From positions 372,001 to 436,000 of the forward strand of contig SCMY01000003.1 of the NCBI GenBank assembly GCA_005502805.1: 64,000 bases of DNA, in the 5' to 3' direction. The stretch is from Rhizobiales bacterium 2SD (GTDB lineage: Bacteria > Pseudomonadota > Alphaproteobacteria > Rhizobiales > Beijerinckiaceae). The notes under the pieces are model-generated. The model made no database searches. It was not told the DNA's origin and worked only from the letters and a program-made list of their open reading frames with translations. Shown in pieces: positions 54,406-63,990 of this stretch. Position 1 is the stretch's first letter. Every line of letters begins with the position of its first letter. The position numbers were made by a program, and so were the translations under genes.

Positions 54406-55895
54406 TCGAGGCGCTCCGGCAGGTGGGTTTCGTCGGCGCGATCCGAGAAGCGCGTCACGTCGGCGTCGAACTGCAGGGCGACGGTCCCGGTCGGGCCGTG
54501 GCGCTGCTTGCCGATGATGAGCTCGGCCAGCCCATGGGCAGCCTCCATCTCCAGCACCCACTTGTTGTGCTCGTCAGTACCCGGCCGAGGCTCCTTGGCC
54601 TTGAGATAATACTCTTCGCGATAGACGAACATCACCACGTCGGCGTCCTGCTCGATCGAGCCGGATTCACGCAGGTCCGAGAGCTGCGGGCGTTTGTCGT
54701 CGCGGTTCTCGACCTGACGCGACAGCTGCGAGAGCGCGATGATCGGGACGTTGAGCTCTTTCGCCAGCGCCTTCAGGCTGGTGGTGATCTCGGTCAGCTC
54801 CTGCACGCGGTTTTCGCCCTTCTTCGACGAGCCGGAAAGCAGCTGGAGGTAGTCGATGAACAGGACGTCGAGTCCCTTCTGGCGCTGCAGCCTTCGGGCG
54901 CGGGCGACCAGCTGGGCGATCGAGATGCCGCCGGTCTGATCGATATAGAGAGGCAGCTTTTCGATCTGCGCGGCGACATCGGTCAGCCGGGCGAAGTCCC
55001 CCTCGGTGATGCGGCCCTGCCTGATCTTATAGGAGGAGATGCCCGACTGCTCGGCGACGATACGCGTGGCGAGCTGATCGGCCGACATTTCGAGCGAGAA
55101 GAAGCCGACGATGGCGCCGTCGACCGACTTGATCGAACCGTCCTCCTGGCGCTCGCCGCGCCAGGCCTTGGCCATGTTGAAGGCGATGTTGGTGGCGAGC
55201 GAGGTCTTGCCCATGGCCGGGCGGCCGGCGAGCACGATCAGGTCGGATCGCTGCAGGCCGCCCATGCGCGCATCGAGATCGCGCAGGCCGGACGAGATGC
55301 CAGAGAGGCCGCCGGCGCGCTGGAAGGCGCTCGCCGCCATGTCGATGGCGAGCCGGAGAGCTCCATCGAATTTCTGGAAGCCGCCCTCGTAGCGGCCCTT
55401 CTCGGCGAGCGCGTAGAGCTTGCGCTCGGCGTCCTCGATCTGCTCGCGCGGAGCCATCTCGACCGGCGCGTCATAGGCGACGTTGACCAGCTCCTCGCCG
55501 ACACCGATCAATTGGCGGCGGATGGCGAGGTCGTAGATGGTCCGGCCGTAATCGGCGGCGTTGATGACGGTGGTCGCCTCGGCTGCGAGCCGGGCGAGGT
55601 ATTGCGGGGCAGTGATCCCGCCGAGATCGATTTCACCGACGAAGGTCTTGAGCGTGATCGGTGTCGCGATCTTGCCGGCCCGGATCATGCTGCTCATCAG
55701 CTCGAAGATGCGCCGGTGCAGCTCCTCGAAGAAGTGCTCGGGCTGCAGGAAGTCCGAGACCCGGTAGAAGGCGTCGTTATTGACCAGGATGGCGCCCAGC
55801 AGCGCCTGCTCCGCCTCGATGTTGTGCGGCTGGACGCGGAAATTCGCCTCTTGATTGGTTTCGAGGCGGGTGACGAGGGCGGTGGCAGTGGCCAT
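54402..55895 (-). CDS. dnaB: Replicative DNA helicase DnaB
   Basis: A 497-residue hexameric helicase. The N-terminal DnaG-binding domain starts PHNIEAEQALLGAILVNN; the RecA-like motor has Walker A GRPAMGKTS, Walker B VLFIDYLQLL and the DLRESGSIEQDADVVMF stretch. Length is standard and no intein is present. It lies after rplI on the same strand, but a terminator between them suggests its own promoter in the 160-bp gap. Confidence 0.98.
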   Translation of the reverse strand: MATATALVTRLETNQEANFRVQPHNIEAEQALLGAILVNNDAFYRVSDFLQPEHFFEELHRRIFELMSSMIRAGKIATPITLKTFVGEIDLGGITAPQYLARLAAEATTVINAADYGRTIYDLAIRRQLIGVGEELVNVAYDAPVEMAPREQIEDAERKLYALAEKGRYEGGFQKFDGALRLAIDMAASAFQRAGGLSGISSGLRDLDARMGGLQRSDLIVLAGRPAMGKTSLATNIAFNMAKAWRGERQEDGSIKSVDGAIVGFFSLEMSADQLATRIVAEQSGISSYKIRQGRITEGDFARLTDVAAQIEKLPLYIDQTGGISIAQLVARARRLQRQKGLDVLFIDYLQLLSGSSKKGENRVQELTEITTSLKALAKELNVPIIALSQLSRQVENRDDKRPQLSDLRESGSIEQDADVVMFVYREEYYLKAKEPRPGTDEHNKWVLEMEAAHGLAELIIGKQRHGPTGTVALQFDADVTRFSDRADETHLPERLE

Positions 55896-56003
55896 AGCCT
55901 GCAGGCAATCTCGCTGAGATGAGTCGGAACTGGTTCAGTCTAGCATTTGCTGGCGCTTGGCGAGTGTCAGGAACGCAATCCACCCCAGTTCACAGGCGAT
56001 ACG

Positions 56004-56034
56004 AAAAGGGCGCCGTGTTGCCACGGCGCCCATT
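56004..56034 (-). terminator. Rho-independent terminator after rplI
   Basis: A perfect 10-bp stem GGGCGCCGTG (56008-56017) with CACGGCGCCC (56022-56031), 4-base loop. Read on the minus strand it is followed by TTTT (56007-56004). It lies 29 bases past the rplI stop and ends the rpsF-rpsR-rplI unit. Confidence 0.8.
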
Positions 56035-56059
56035 GACTCGTGCAAGCCGCTGAAAGGGC

Positions 56060-56623
56060 TCAGCGGTCGTCGTCGCCGGCCTCGGCCAGCGCCGCGCCGA
56101 CCTCGAGGCCGAGATCGTCGAGATCGAACTCCTCGCGGGCGGTGACGTTCTCACCGGCGGCCTGGCGCTGGGCCTCTTCGGCCGAGCGGGCGACGTTGAC
56201 GGTCACGGTGACCGAGACTTCCGGGTGCAGCACGACCGGGACGGTATGCAGGCCGAGGGTCTTGATCGGGGTGTTGAGCGTGACCTGGTTGCGGTCGACG
56301 GTGAAGCCCTCGGCGCTCAGCGCCTCGGCGATGTCACGGGTCGAGACCGAGCCGTACAGCACGCCGGACTCGCCCGACTGGCGCAGGATCACGACCGTCT
56401 GGCCGTTCAGGCTTTCGGCGACCGAGTCGGCCTCGCGCTTCAGCTCGAGGTTGCGGGTCTCGAGCTGGGCGCGCTGGGTCTCGAAGCGCTTCTTGTTCTC
56501 CTCGGTAGCGCGCAGGGCCTTGCCGCGGGCGAGCAGGAAATTGCGGGCATAGCCATCGCGCACGCGGACGGTCTCGCCCATCTGGCCGAGCTTGGCGACG
56601 CGTTCGAGCAGGATCACTTCCAT
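56060..56623 (-). CDS. rplI: 50S ribosomal protein L9
   Basis: A 187-residue L9, binding 23S rRNA near the L1 stalk. The N-terminal domain [19 protein letters not shown] and [17 protein letters not shown] are the family signature. It is about 40 residues longer than E. coli L9, with an acidic tail ([20 protein letters not shown]), as usual in alphaproteobacteria. AAAGGAGAAG precedes the ATG. Confidence 0.98.
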   Translation of the reverse strand: MEVILLERVAKLGQMGETVRVRDGYARNFLLARGKALRATEENKKRFETQRAQLETRNLELKREADSVAESLNGQTVVILRQSGESGVLYGSVSTRDIAEALSAEGFTVDRNQVTLNTPIKTLGLHTVPVVLHPEVSVTVTVNVARSAEEAQRQAAGENVTAREEFDLDDLGLEVGAALAEAGDDDR

Positions 56624-56660
56624 GGGTCTTCTCCTTTGAGTTCGTGAAAGGCGTTTAGGT

Positions 56661-57605
56661 TCAGGCAGCAGGCGACGCCGGAGGCTTGCGCCGGCGAAGG
56701 TCGATCAGCGCGTCGGCGATGCCGAGCAGCGCGAGGAACGGGAAGACGGTGATCAGCATGATCACCAGCGCGAGATAGAGCGCGAACAGGGTCGGCGACC
56801 GCCAGGCCTTGCCTCGGCTGAGATCGTGCACGGCGGCGAGCCCGGAAAGTCCGAAGGCTGCGATCAGCGCGCCTGAGAGGGCCGCGCCGGCAAGGCCGAT
56901 GAAGCCACCGACGAGGCTGAGCAGGATTCCGCCGATGAGTCCGGCCACGGCCAGAGACGGCAAGCGGGTCGACGGGATGAAGGGCCAGGGACGTGGCAGC
57001 CGGCCGGAAACCTGCACCGCCTTGGCCGCCAGCCAGAGATTGGCGACGATCATCGGCACGAAAGAGGCGCCGGCGGCTGCAGGCACCAGGGCTGCGAGCC
57101 GGGTTGCGAGCTCGCCGGCGTCGACGCCGGTCGGCAGCCGTACCACCGGGCCGATGCCTTCGCCGCCTGTGAGCACGAGCCGCAGGCCATGCGCCATCAC
57201 CCGGTGATAGGTCTCGAAATCGGTGGAGATCGCGAGCGCGCCGCCGACCGTCACCAGCGTCGCGACGGTGGCGATCCAGACCAGCAGGCGCCCGAGCGGG
57301 TACCATTCGCTGCTGCCTTGGCCGTCATCACGGGCCAGCAGCGCGAGATAGGCGATCCACCAGGCCGGCAGGGCCGCGCCGATCGCGAAGGCGAGCCCGA
57401 GCGAGAGCTTCAGTACGACGGTGACGGCGAGCGTGCCGGCGGCGACCGCCACCAGCCCGGCGCGGTGGTTCCAGCCGAGCGCGGCGATGAAGACCGGGAG
57501 CGGGGCGACATAGGACAGCAGCAGCGCCAGCGGCGATCCGGTGATCACCACTGTGAACAGAAGGGCTGAGACCAGCCCGGCGCCGATGCCGACGATGGGG
57601 AGCAT
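56661..57605 (-). CDS. DUF2232 polytopic membrane protein
   Basis: A 314-residue protein with about eight helices. The N-terminus [20 protein letters not shown] and the short polar links fit DUF2232, a YybS-like family found between rpsR and rplI in alphaproteobacteria. Function unknown. It is on the ribosomal transcript but follows a strong hairpin (57712-57743) that may lower its expression relative to rpsR. Confidence 0.9.
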   Translation of the reverse strand: MLPIVGIGAGLVSALLFTVVITGSPLALLLSYVAPLPVFIAALGWNHRAGLVAVAAGTLAVTVVLKLSLGLAFAIGAALPAWWIAYLALLARDDGQGSSEWYPLGRLLVWIATVATLVTVGGALAISTDFETYHRVMAHGLRLVLTGGEGIGPVVRLPTGVDAGELATRLAALVPAAAGASFVPMIVANLWLAAKAVQVSGRLPRPWPFIPSTRLPSLAVAGLIGGILLSLVGGFIGLAGAALSGALIAAFGLSGLAAVHDLSRGKAWRSPTLFALYLALVIMLITVFPFLALLGIADALIDLRRRKPPASPAA

Positions 57606-57711
57606 ATCCGTCCTGCTGTCCCGCTGCTCGAAAAGGGCAGGGTGAGAGGCTGTCGCCTCAACATACCAGACGGGTTTTCACCGCCTGGCGACTAAAGTTC
57701 ACGTGAGATCG

Positions 57712-57743
57712 AAAGCCCGGCGGCGCTAGGCGCCGCCGGGTAA
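57712..57743 (-). terminator. Terminator-like hairpin between rpsR and DUF2232
   Basis: A perfect 11-bp stem CCCGGCGGCGC (57716-57726) with GCGCCGCCGGG (57730-57740), loop of three. On the minus strand only CTTTC follows, a weak U-run, so it may act as a partial terminator or protect the 3' end of the rpsF-rpsR mRNA. Confidence 0.55.
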
Positions 57744-57755
57744 ATCCTCACCCGC

Positions 57756-58001
57756 TCAGCGGATGACGTAAGGCAGCAGGCCCAGGAAGCGGGCGCGCTT
57801 GATCGCCTGGGCGAGCTCACGCTGCTTCTTGGCCGAGACGGCCGTGATGCGCGACGGCACGATCTTGCCGCGCTCGGAGATGTAGCGCGAGAGCAGGCGC
57901 ACATCCTTGTAGTCGATCTTCGGCGCGCCCTCGCCCGAGAACGGGCAGGACTTGCGGCGGCGGAAGAAGGGGCGGCGGGCGCCGGCGGATGCAGTCGACA
58001 T
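57756..58001 (-). CDS. rpsR: 30S ribosomal protein S18
   Basis: An 81-residue S18. [15 protein letters not shown] at the N-terminus, [18 protein letters not shown] and the end [13 protein letters not shown] are standard. It pairs with S6 on the 30S platform. It starts 2 bases after the rpsF stop, so the S6-S18 pair is made together. Confidence 0.98.
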   Translation of the reverse strand: MSTASAGARRPFFRRRKSCPFSGEGAPKIDYKDVRLLSRYISERGKIVPSRITAVSAKKQRELAQAIKRARFLGLLPYVIR

Positions 58002-58003
58002 GC

Positions 58004-58474
58004 TCAGGCCTCCCCAGCGGTCTCGGTGGTCGCTTCGTCTTCACGACGCGGGCGCTCGCGGCGCGGGCCGCGGTCGAAGCGGTCGCCGCCGCCCGGGCCA
58101 CGGTCGAAGCGGTCGCTACGCTCGTCACGGTCGCGCTTCTGCAGCATGACCGACTGACCTTCCTCGAGTTCCTCGACGCGGATGGTCATGAAGCGCAGCA
58201 CGTCTTCGTTGATGCGCATCTGGCGCTCCATCTCGGCGACGGCCGCCGCGGGAGCGTTGATGTTCAGCAGCGAGTAGTGCGCCTTGCGGTTCTTCTTGAT
58301 GCGATAGCCCAGCGACTTCACGCCCCAGTACTCAACCTTGGGGACGGAACCGCCATTCGCCTCGACGATGCCCTTGAACTGCTCGACAAGGGCCTCGACC
58401 TGCTGCGCGCTGACGTCTTGCCGCGCGAGCAGAACGTGCTCGTACAATGCCATGATTGGCCTTTCTTCGTTCAC
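58004..58474 (-). CDS. rpsF: 30S ribosomal protein S6
   Basis: A 156-residue S6. [19 protein letters not shown] N-terminus and the RNA-binding [20 protein letters not shown] region are diagnostic. The tail after residue 110 is rich in Arg and Asp with repeats of the type DRFDRGP, longer than in E. coli but common in alphaproteobacteria. The ATG used here is at 58444 for the family start (MALYEHVL); the frame opens 10 codons earlier at 58474. Confidence 0.96.
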   Translation of the reverse strand: MNEERPIMALYEHVLLARQDVSAQQVEALVEQFKGIVEANGGSVPKVEYWGVKSLGYRIKKNRKAHYSLLNINAPAAAVAEMERQMRINEDVLRFMTIRVEELEEGQSVMLQKRDRDERSDRFDRGPGGGDRFDRGPRRERPRREDEATTETAGEA

Positions 58475-58798
58475 CGGTTTCGTTCGACGCGGAGCCCTCC
58501 GAGCCCTGGATAAAGGCCCGACAGGATTTCTTCGAAGGCGGAGACACAGGACGGTGGCCCTCCAGGGAGGAACCTACGAAACGCTCCTTGCGGGAATCGC
58601 TTCGCCGTCCGTTCAGCCTCCGGCCGAACAAACCGAGGCGGTCGTTACAGCGAGGCAGGCCATCATGCAAGCAGAAAACACCGCAAAAAGCTGACGCAAG
58701 TCGACTTTCGTCACGTAAACGCCTTGACTTGGCCGGCCGCACGGTGCGACTGCGCCCCGACTTTGTTAACCAAGCATCGTTTTCAGGACCATTGCGAC
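58475..58798. other. 324-bp divergent region between rpsF and fabD
   Basis: No gene is supported. It must hold promoters for both directions. A TTGACT at 58724-58729 points toward fabD but lacks a good -10. The rpsF side gives a leader of up to 200 bases with several GC-rich short pairings; rpsF leaders in many bacteria bind S6-S18, but I cannot confirm that motif here by eye. Confidence 0.35.
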
Positions 58799-59743
58799 AT
58801 GGCGACGGCTTTCATCTTTCCAGGGCAGGGTTCGCAGGCTGTCGGCATGGGCAACGCGCTCGCCGAAGCTTTTCCGGTGGCGCGTGCCGTCTTCGACGAG
58901 GTCGATGCCGCGCTCTCGCAGAAGCTCTCCACTTTGATGTGGGAAGGCCCGGGCGAGGAGCTGACCCTGACCGCCAATGCCCAGCCGGCGCTGATGGCGG
59001 TGAGTCTGGCTGCGATCCGCGTGCTCGAGGCCGAGGCCGGGCTCTCGCTCAAGAATGACGCTGCTTTCGTTGCCGGCCATTCGCTTGGTGAATACTCGGC
59101 GCTGGCCGCAGCCGGCACCTTCGCGATCGGCGATGCCGCCCGGCTGCTGCGCATTCGCGGTGATGCCATGCAGAAGGCGGTGCCGGCCGGCGAGGGCGCC
59201 ATGGCGGCGCTGCTCGGGGTCGAGCTCGACCAGGCCCGCGCCATCGCGGCCGATGCCGCCGAGGGCCAGGTCTGCCAGGCGGCCAATGACAATGGCGGTG
59301 GCCAGGTCGTGCTCTCCGGCGCCAAGGCTGCGGTCGAGCGAGCGATTGCGCTCGCCGGTGAGCGCGGCGTGCGCCGCGCCATGCTGCTGCCGGTCTCCGC
59401 GCCATTCCATTGCGCCCTGATGCAGCCGGCGGCCGAGGCCATGCAGGCGGCGCTGGACGAGGTTGCGATGCAGGCGCCGGTCGTGCCCGTCATGGCCAAT
59501 GTCGGTGCTGCGCCTCTGAGCGATCCGGCTGCGATCCGGGCTTCGCTGGTGGCGCAGGTCACCGGCACCGTGCGCTGGCGCGAATGCGTCGAGGCGATGG
59601 CGGCAGCCGGCGTCACCCAGTTCTACGAGATCGGCTCGGGCAAGGTCCTGGCCGGTCTGGTGAAGCGTATCGCAGCAGGAACCGCTGCGACGTCGATCGG
59701 CACACCCGACGACATCGCGGCCTACAAGGCCCAGAAGGGCTGA
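58799..59743 (+). CDS. fabD: Malonyl-CoA:ACP transacylase
   Basis: A 314-residue FabD, loading malonyl onto ACP for fatty-acid synthesis. The N-terminus FIFPGQGSQAVGMG, nucleophile Ser95 in GHSLGEYSAL and the histidine in VSAPFHCALMQPA are the catalytic set. ATG 58799 gives the family start; upstream in-frame codons add unrelated sequence. It heads fabD-fabG-acpP-fabF. Confidence 0.97.
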   Translation: MATAFIFPGQGSQAVGMGNALAEAFPVARAVFDEVDAALSQKLSTLMWEGPGEELTLTANAQPALMAVSLAAIRVLEAEAGLSLKNDAAFVAGHSLGEYSALAAAGTFAIGDAARLLRIRGDAMQKAVPAGEGAMAALLGVELDQARAIAADAAEGQVCQAANDNGGGQVVLSGAKAAVERAIALAGERGVRRAMLLPVSAPFHCALMQPAAEAMQAALDEVAMQAPVVPVMANVGAAPLSDPAAIRASLVAQVTGTVRWRECVEAMAAAGVTQFYEIGSGKVLAGLVKRIAAGTAATSIGTPDDIAAYKAQKG

Positions 59744-59776
59744 ACCGGCGCCAGAGCCGGGGACAAGGGAGGCAGT

Positions 59777-60514
59777 ATGCTCGATCTGACGGGTAAGAAG
59801 GCGCTGGTCACCGGCGCGACCGGCGGCCTCGGCGGCGCCATTGCGCGCAGGCTTCATGCCCAGGGCGCGACCGTGGCCTTGTCCGGAACGCGTGTCGAGG
59901 CGCTGGAGGCGTTGGCGAAGGAGCTCGGCGAGCGGGTCGAGGTCACCCCCTGCGATCTGTCGGATCGCGATTCGGTCGAGGCGCTGGTGCCAGCGGCCGA
60001 GGCCAAGCTGGCTGGGCTCGACATCCTCGTCAACAACGCCGGCGTGACCCGCGACAATCTCTTCATGCGCCTGAAGGATGAGGACTGGGATTTCGTCCTC
60101 GCCGTCAACCTGACTGCGGCCTTCCGGCTCTCTCGCGCGGCGGTGAAGAGCATGATGCGCCGGCGCTATGGCCGCATCGTCTCGATCGGCTCCGTCGTCG
60201 GCACCAGCGGCAATCCGGGGCAGGGCAACTATGCCGCCTCCAAGGCCGGTCTGATCGGCATGTCGAAGTCGCTGGCCGCGGAGGTTGCGAGCCGCAACAT
60301 CACCGTCAACGTCGTCGCCCCCGGCTTCATCGAGTCGCCGATGACCGATGTGCTGAACGACAAGCAGCGCGAGGGCATCCTCGCCGACGTGCCGATGGGG
60401 CGTCTTGGCCAGGGAGCGGACGTCGCGGCGGCGGTGGCCTATCTCGCCAGCGAGGAAGCCGGTTACGTCACCGGGCAGACCCTGCACGTCAACGGCGGAA
60501 TGACAATGATCTGA
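59777..60514 (+). CDS. fabG: 3-oxoacyl-ACP reductase
   Basis: A 245-residue SDR that reduces 3-oxoacyl-ACP with NADPH. TGATGGLGGAIARRL binds the cofactor, NNAGVTRDNLFMRLKDEDW is the FabG-specific stretch, Ser in SIGSVVGTSGNPGQ and Tyr-Lys in NYAASKAGLIG are catalytic, and it ends LHVNGGMTMI. It follows fabD by 33 bases with GGGAGG-like ribosome site before the ATG. Confidence 0.97.
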   Translation: MLDLTGKKALVTGATGGLGGAIARRLHAQGATVALSGTRVEALEALAKELGERVEVTPCDLSDRDSVEALVPAAEAKLAGLDILVNNAGVTRDNLFMRLKDEDWDFVLAVNLTAAFRLSRAAVKSMMRRRYGRIVSIGSVVGTSGNPGQGNYAASKAGLIGMSKSLAAEVASRNITVNVVAPGFIESPMTDVLNDKQREGILADVPMGRLGQGADVAAAVAYLASEEAGYVTGQTLHVNGGMTMI

Positions 60515-60770
60515 ATTGTTTAGTTCAGGTTTTTAATACACTTAAAGGTTTGTGCTGCGCTCTCGCCAGCCCATTGCGAGTGTGTTAATGACCCTGCCGG
60601 CCAAGCGCCGATCGGTGTTTAGGGGACTTGACGCCGGCCCGGTTGTTGCGTTTGTGCAGCCATGAACACCCGGCGTGGTCCGCCGTCAGGCGAAGGATCC
60701 GGGCCGGGAAATCAGTTTCACCCACGCGTCGCTGTCAGCGGTGTGTTTTCGAGGTTTGAGGGAAAGACCC

Positions 60771-61004
60771 ATGAGCGATGTCGCCGAGCGCGTGAAGAAG
60801 ATCGTGATCGAGCACCTCGGCGTTGAGCCGGAGAAGGTTGTCGAGGGCGCCAATTTCATCGAGGACCTCGGTGCCGACAGCCTCGACACCGTCGAGCTGG
60901 TCATGGCTTTCGAGGAAGAGTTCGGCGTCGAGATCCCGGACGACGCGGCCGAGACGATCGTGACCGTCGGCGACGCGGTCAAGTTCCTGTCGAAGTCGGC
61001 CTGA
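60771..61004 (+). CDS. acpP: Acyl carrier protein
   Basis: A 77-residue acidic ACP. Ser37 in [11 protein letters not shown] carries the phosphopantetheine arm. [18 protein letters not shown] is a typical start. GAGGGAAAG precedes the ATG at 60771. The 256-bp gap after fabG is large and has a TTGACG at 60628-60633, so a separate strong promoter for acpP is likely, as in E. coli. Confidence 0.98.
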   Translation: MSDVAERVKKIVIEHLGVEPEKVVEGANFIEDLGADSLDTVELVMAFEEEFGVEIPDDAAETIVTVGDAVKFLSKSA

Positions 61005-61069
61005 CAAGGCCTTGGCCTCGGCGCGCTGGAGCAGGCTCCCGCGCGCCGGAGCTGAATTGAGGAAGACCG

Positions 61070-62335
61070 ATGCGACGTGTCGTCGTCACCGGACTGGGCA
61101 TGGTGACCCCGCTCGGCTGCGGGGTTGAGCCGAGCTGGTCGCGCATTCTGGCGGGCGAAAGCGGCGCCGGCCCGATCACCACTTTCGATGTCTCCGACCT
61201 GCCGGCGCAGATCGCCTGCAACATCCCGCGCGGCGACGGCTCGAACGGCACCTTCAATCCCGATGATTGGATGGAGCCGAAAGAGCAGCGCAAGGTCGAC
61301 GATTTCATTGTTTTCGCCATGGCTGCGGCGACGCAGGCGCTGCGTGACGCCGGCTGGAAGCCCGAAAGCTATGAGGACCAGATCGCGACCGGCGTCGCCA
61401 TCGGTTCCGGCATCGGCGGGCTGGGCGGCATCTACGACGCGTCGCTGCTGCTCAAGGAGCGCGGCCCGCGCCGGCTCTCGCCGTTCTTCATCCCCGGCCG
61501 CCTCAGCAATCTCGCTGCCGGCTATGTCTCGATCGAGCACGGGCTGAAGGGCCCGAACCATGCCGTCGTCACCGCCTGTTCGACCGGCGCTCACGCCATC
61601 GGCGATGCGTCCCGCATGGTCGCGCTCGGCGACGCCGACGTCATGCTGGCGGGCGGCGCCGAATCGGCGATCAACCGCATCGGCATTGCGGGCTTCTGCG
61701 CCTGCCGCGCGCTCTCGACCGGCTTCAACGAGACGCCTGAGAAGGCCTCGCGCCCTTATGACAAGGATCGCGACGGCTTCGTCATGGGCGAGGGCGCCGG
61801 TGTCGTCGTGCTCGAGGAACTCGAGCATGCCAGGGCCCGCGGCGCGCGCATCTATGCGGAGGTCGTCGGCTACGGCATGTCGGGCGACGCCTATCACATC
61901 ACCTCGCCCTCCGAGGATGGCGACGGCGCCTATCGCTGCATGCAGGCGGCGCTGAAGCGCGCCGGCCTGCGCGCCTCCGATGTCGACTACATCAACGCGC
62001 ACGGCACCTCGACGCAGGTCGGCGACGAGATCGAACTGCGCGCCGTCGAGCGTTTGCTCGCGAACGCGCCGCAACGCCCGGCGATGTCGTCGACCAAGTC
62101 GGCGACGGGACATCTGCTCGGCGCCGCCGGCGCGATCGAGGCGATCTTCTCGGTGCTGGCAATCCGCGACCAGATCGTGCCGCCGACGATCAATCTCGAC
62201 AACCCGTCCGTCGAGACCGAGCTCGATCTCGTGCCGCACAAGGCCAAGAAGCGGAAGGTCGACGTTGCACTGTCGAATTCCTTCGGTTTCGGCGGTACAA
62301 ACGCCTCGCTGGTGATGCGTCGCTTGGCCGACTGA
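61070..62335 (+). CDS. fabF: 3-oxoacyl-ACP synthase II
   Basis: A 421-residue condensing enzyme that elongates acyl-ACP. The catalytic Cys170 is in VVTACSTGAHAIGDA, the two histidines in NAHGTSTQVGD and KSATGHLLGAAGA. It starts RRVVVTGLGMVTPLG and ends in SFGFGGTNASLV. It follows acpP by 65 bases and precedes mltG, the usual order. Confidence 0.98.
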   Translation: MRRVVVTGLGMVTPLGCGVEPSWSRILAGESGAGPITTFDVSDLPAQIACNIPRGDGSNGTFNPDDWMEPKEQRKVDDFIVFAMAAATQALRDAGWKPESYEDQIATGVAIGSGIGGLGGIYDASLLLKERGPRRLSPFFIPGRLSNLAAGYVSIEHGLKGPNHAVVTACSTGAHAIGDASRMVALGDADVMLAGGAESAINRIGIAGFCACRALSTGFNETPEKASRPYDKDRDGFVMGEGAGVVVLEELEHARARGARIYAEVVGYGMSGDAYHITSPSEDGDGAYRCMQAALKRAGLRASDVDYINAHGTSTQVGDEIELRAVERLLANAPQRPAMSSTKSATGHLLGAAGAIEAIFSVLAIRDQIVPPTINLDNPSVETELDLVPHKAKKRKVDVALSNSFGFGGTNASLVMRRLAD

Positions 62336-62419
62336 GGACAAGCGCGCTTTCGCCACAATTTTCGCTAGCCTGTCGCCGCCGTCGTGCCAGTATGCGGCCG
62401 GCATTGCCATTGGAGTCCG

Positions 62420-62515
62420 TTCCGATCAGCTTGCAGGGCAAGCGGATCGACAAAACGGTCTCTGAATTCAAAGTGAGAGACGGATTCACCGATCAGGTTG
62501 AATCAACCTGATCGG
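62420..62515. repeat. Dispersed intergenic element, copy B, with three hairpins
   Basis: Three inverted repeats in a row: CGATC-a-GCTTGC with GCAAGC-g-GATCG (62423-62449), GTCTCT with AGAGAC (62458-62463 and 62476-62481), and CCGATCAGGTTG with CAACCTGATCGG (62489-62500 and 62504-62515). The middle part is the reverse-complement relative of 51805-51850. It lies 68 bases upstream of mltG. Confidence 0.6.
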
Positions 62516-62583
62516 ATCCGGCTCTCGATCGGGTCGGCGCCGGCATCGCCGGTCGCGGTGTCAGGGAATCGAGCGAAAGCATC

Positions 62584-63990
62584 ATGAGTCAGCCGCCTCG
62601 CGTCGCGCCCCGGAGTCCAAACGAGGCGTTGAAGCCTGTCGCGCCGCCGGCCCCGCCGCCGAAAGTGCGCAAGCGCCGGCGCTCGCCCTTCATTGCCCTG
62701 CTCAGCGGGCTGTTCACCACGGCCCTCGTCCTGGCCGGCGCGCTCGGTGGTGGCATCGCTTATCTCGACAGCCGCAGCAAGGCGCCGGGCCCGCTTGCCA
62801 CCGACCGCGTCCTGATCATCCCGAAGGAGCATGGGGTGACCGAGATCGCCGACCTGCTGCAGCGCGAAGGGCTGATCGAGCATCCCTGGGCGTTCAAGGT
62901 CGCGGCCTACACGTCCGGTAAGGCAGCAAGCCTGAAGGCCGGTGAGTACCTGTTCAAGGCGCGCGCCAGTCAGAAGGACATTCTCGATGTCATCGCCGAA
63001 GGCAAGGCGGTCGAGCATTCGATCACGATCCCGGAAGGGCTGACGAGCGAGCAGATCATGGCCCGCCTGCAGCAGAACGAGCTGCTGACCGGCGATGTCA
63101 TCCAGCTGCCCCGCGAAGGCGCGATCCTGCCCGACACCTACAAGTTCCAGCGCGGCTCGACCCGGCAGGCCATCGTCGACCGGATGACGCGCGATCAGCG
63201 CCGCATCCTGAACGAGGTCTGGGCCAAGCGCCCGGCCGACCTGCCGATCAAGACGCCGCAGGAACTGGTGATCCTCGCCTCGATCGTCGAGAAGGAGACT
63301 GGTCGCGCCGATGAACGGCCGCGCGTCGCCGGCGTCTTCATCAACCGGTTGAACCGTAAGATGAAGCTGCAGTCGGACCCGACGATCGTCTACGGCCTCG
63401 TCGGCGGCAAGGGCACGCTCGGTCGCGGCATCACCCGCCCCGAGATCACCCAAGCGACGCCGTACAACACCTATGTGATCGAGGGCCTGCCGCCGGGGCC
63501 GATCGCCAATCCGGGCCGTGCAGCGCTGGAGGCGGTCGTCAACCATTCGCGGACCAAGGATCTCTATTTCGTCGCGGACGGCAGCGGCGGACACGCCTTC
63601 GCCGAGACGCTCGAACAGCACAACCGCAACGTCGCCCGCTGGCGCCAGGTTGAATCGGCTCGCCGCGAGTCCGGACGCCCCGCCGTCGACGGCGGCGTCG
63701 ATCGCGCCGAACCGCCGCCGGGGCCGGATCAGCGCACCGAGGCGCCGGCCGGCGCCCGCCCCCAGAACCAGGCGGCGACGGCATCAGATGGTGACGAGCC
63801 GGAGACCTTCCCGGTTCCAGGCAATCGCCGGGCGGCGGCGGGGCAGCCGGTGCAGGCTGGAGCCGCGACCGGCCCGGCCGGCACCAGGGCGCGCGCCTTC
63901 GACGCGTCGGAGGGAACGGCGCGGGACCCGCTCCTGAACAAGACCTTCGATCTCAACAGTCCCAAGCAGGTGCCGCAGCTCAAGCCCTGA
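62584..63990 (+). CDS. mltG: Endolytic murein transglycosylase MltG
   Basis: A 468-residue inner-membrane protein that cuts new glycan strands. A Pro-rich cytoplasmic part (1-35), one helix (38-58), a LysM-like segment and the YceG catalytic domain follow; the catalytic glutamate is in ILASIVEKETG (236-238) and FINRLNRKMKLQSDPTIVYG is a family stretch, shown as NRKMKLQSDPTIVYG. The last 120 residues are a low-complexity Pro/Ala/Arg tail not needed by the family. The stop is 10 bases before the right edge. Confidence 0.95.
   Translation: MSQPPRVAPRSPNEALKPVAPPAPPPKVRKRRRSPFIALLSGLFTTALVLAGALGGGIAYLDSRSKAPGPLATDRVLIIPKEHGVTEIADLLQREGLIEHPWAFKVAAYTSGKAASLKAGEYLFKARASQKDILDVIAEGKAVEHSITIPEGLTSEQIMARLQQNELLTGDVIQLPREGAILPDTYKFQRGSTRQAIVDRMTRDQRRILNEVWAKRPADLPIKTPQELVILASIVEKETGRADERPRVAGVFINRLNRKMKLQSDPTIVYGLVGGKGTLGRGITRPEITQATPYNTYVIEGLPPGPIANPGRAALEAVVNHSRTKDLYFVADGSGGHAFAETLEQHNRNVARWRQVESARRESGRPAVDGGVDRAEPPPGPDQRTEAPAGARPQNQAATASDGDEPETFPVPGNRRAAAGQPVQAGAATGPAGTRARAFDASEGTARDPLLNKTFDLNSPKQVPQLKP

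Noticed and set aside
58475..58798. S6:S18-binding leader RNA upstream of rpsF
   Set aside because: Expected by family knowledge, but I could not trace the defined hairpin and bulge by eye, so it is not called.
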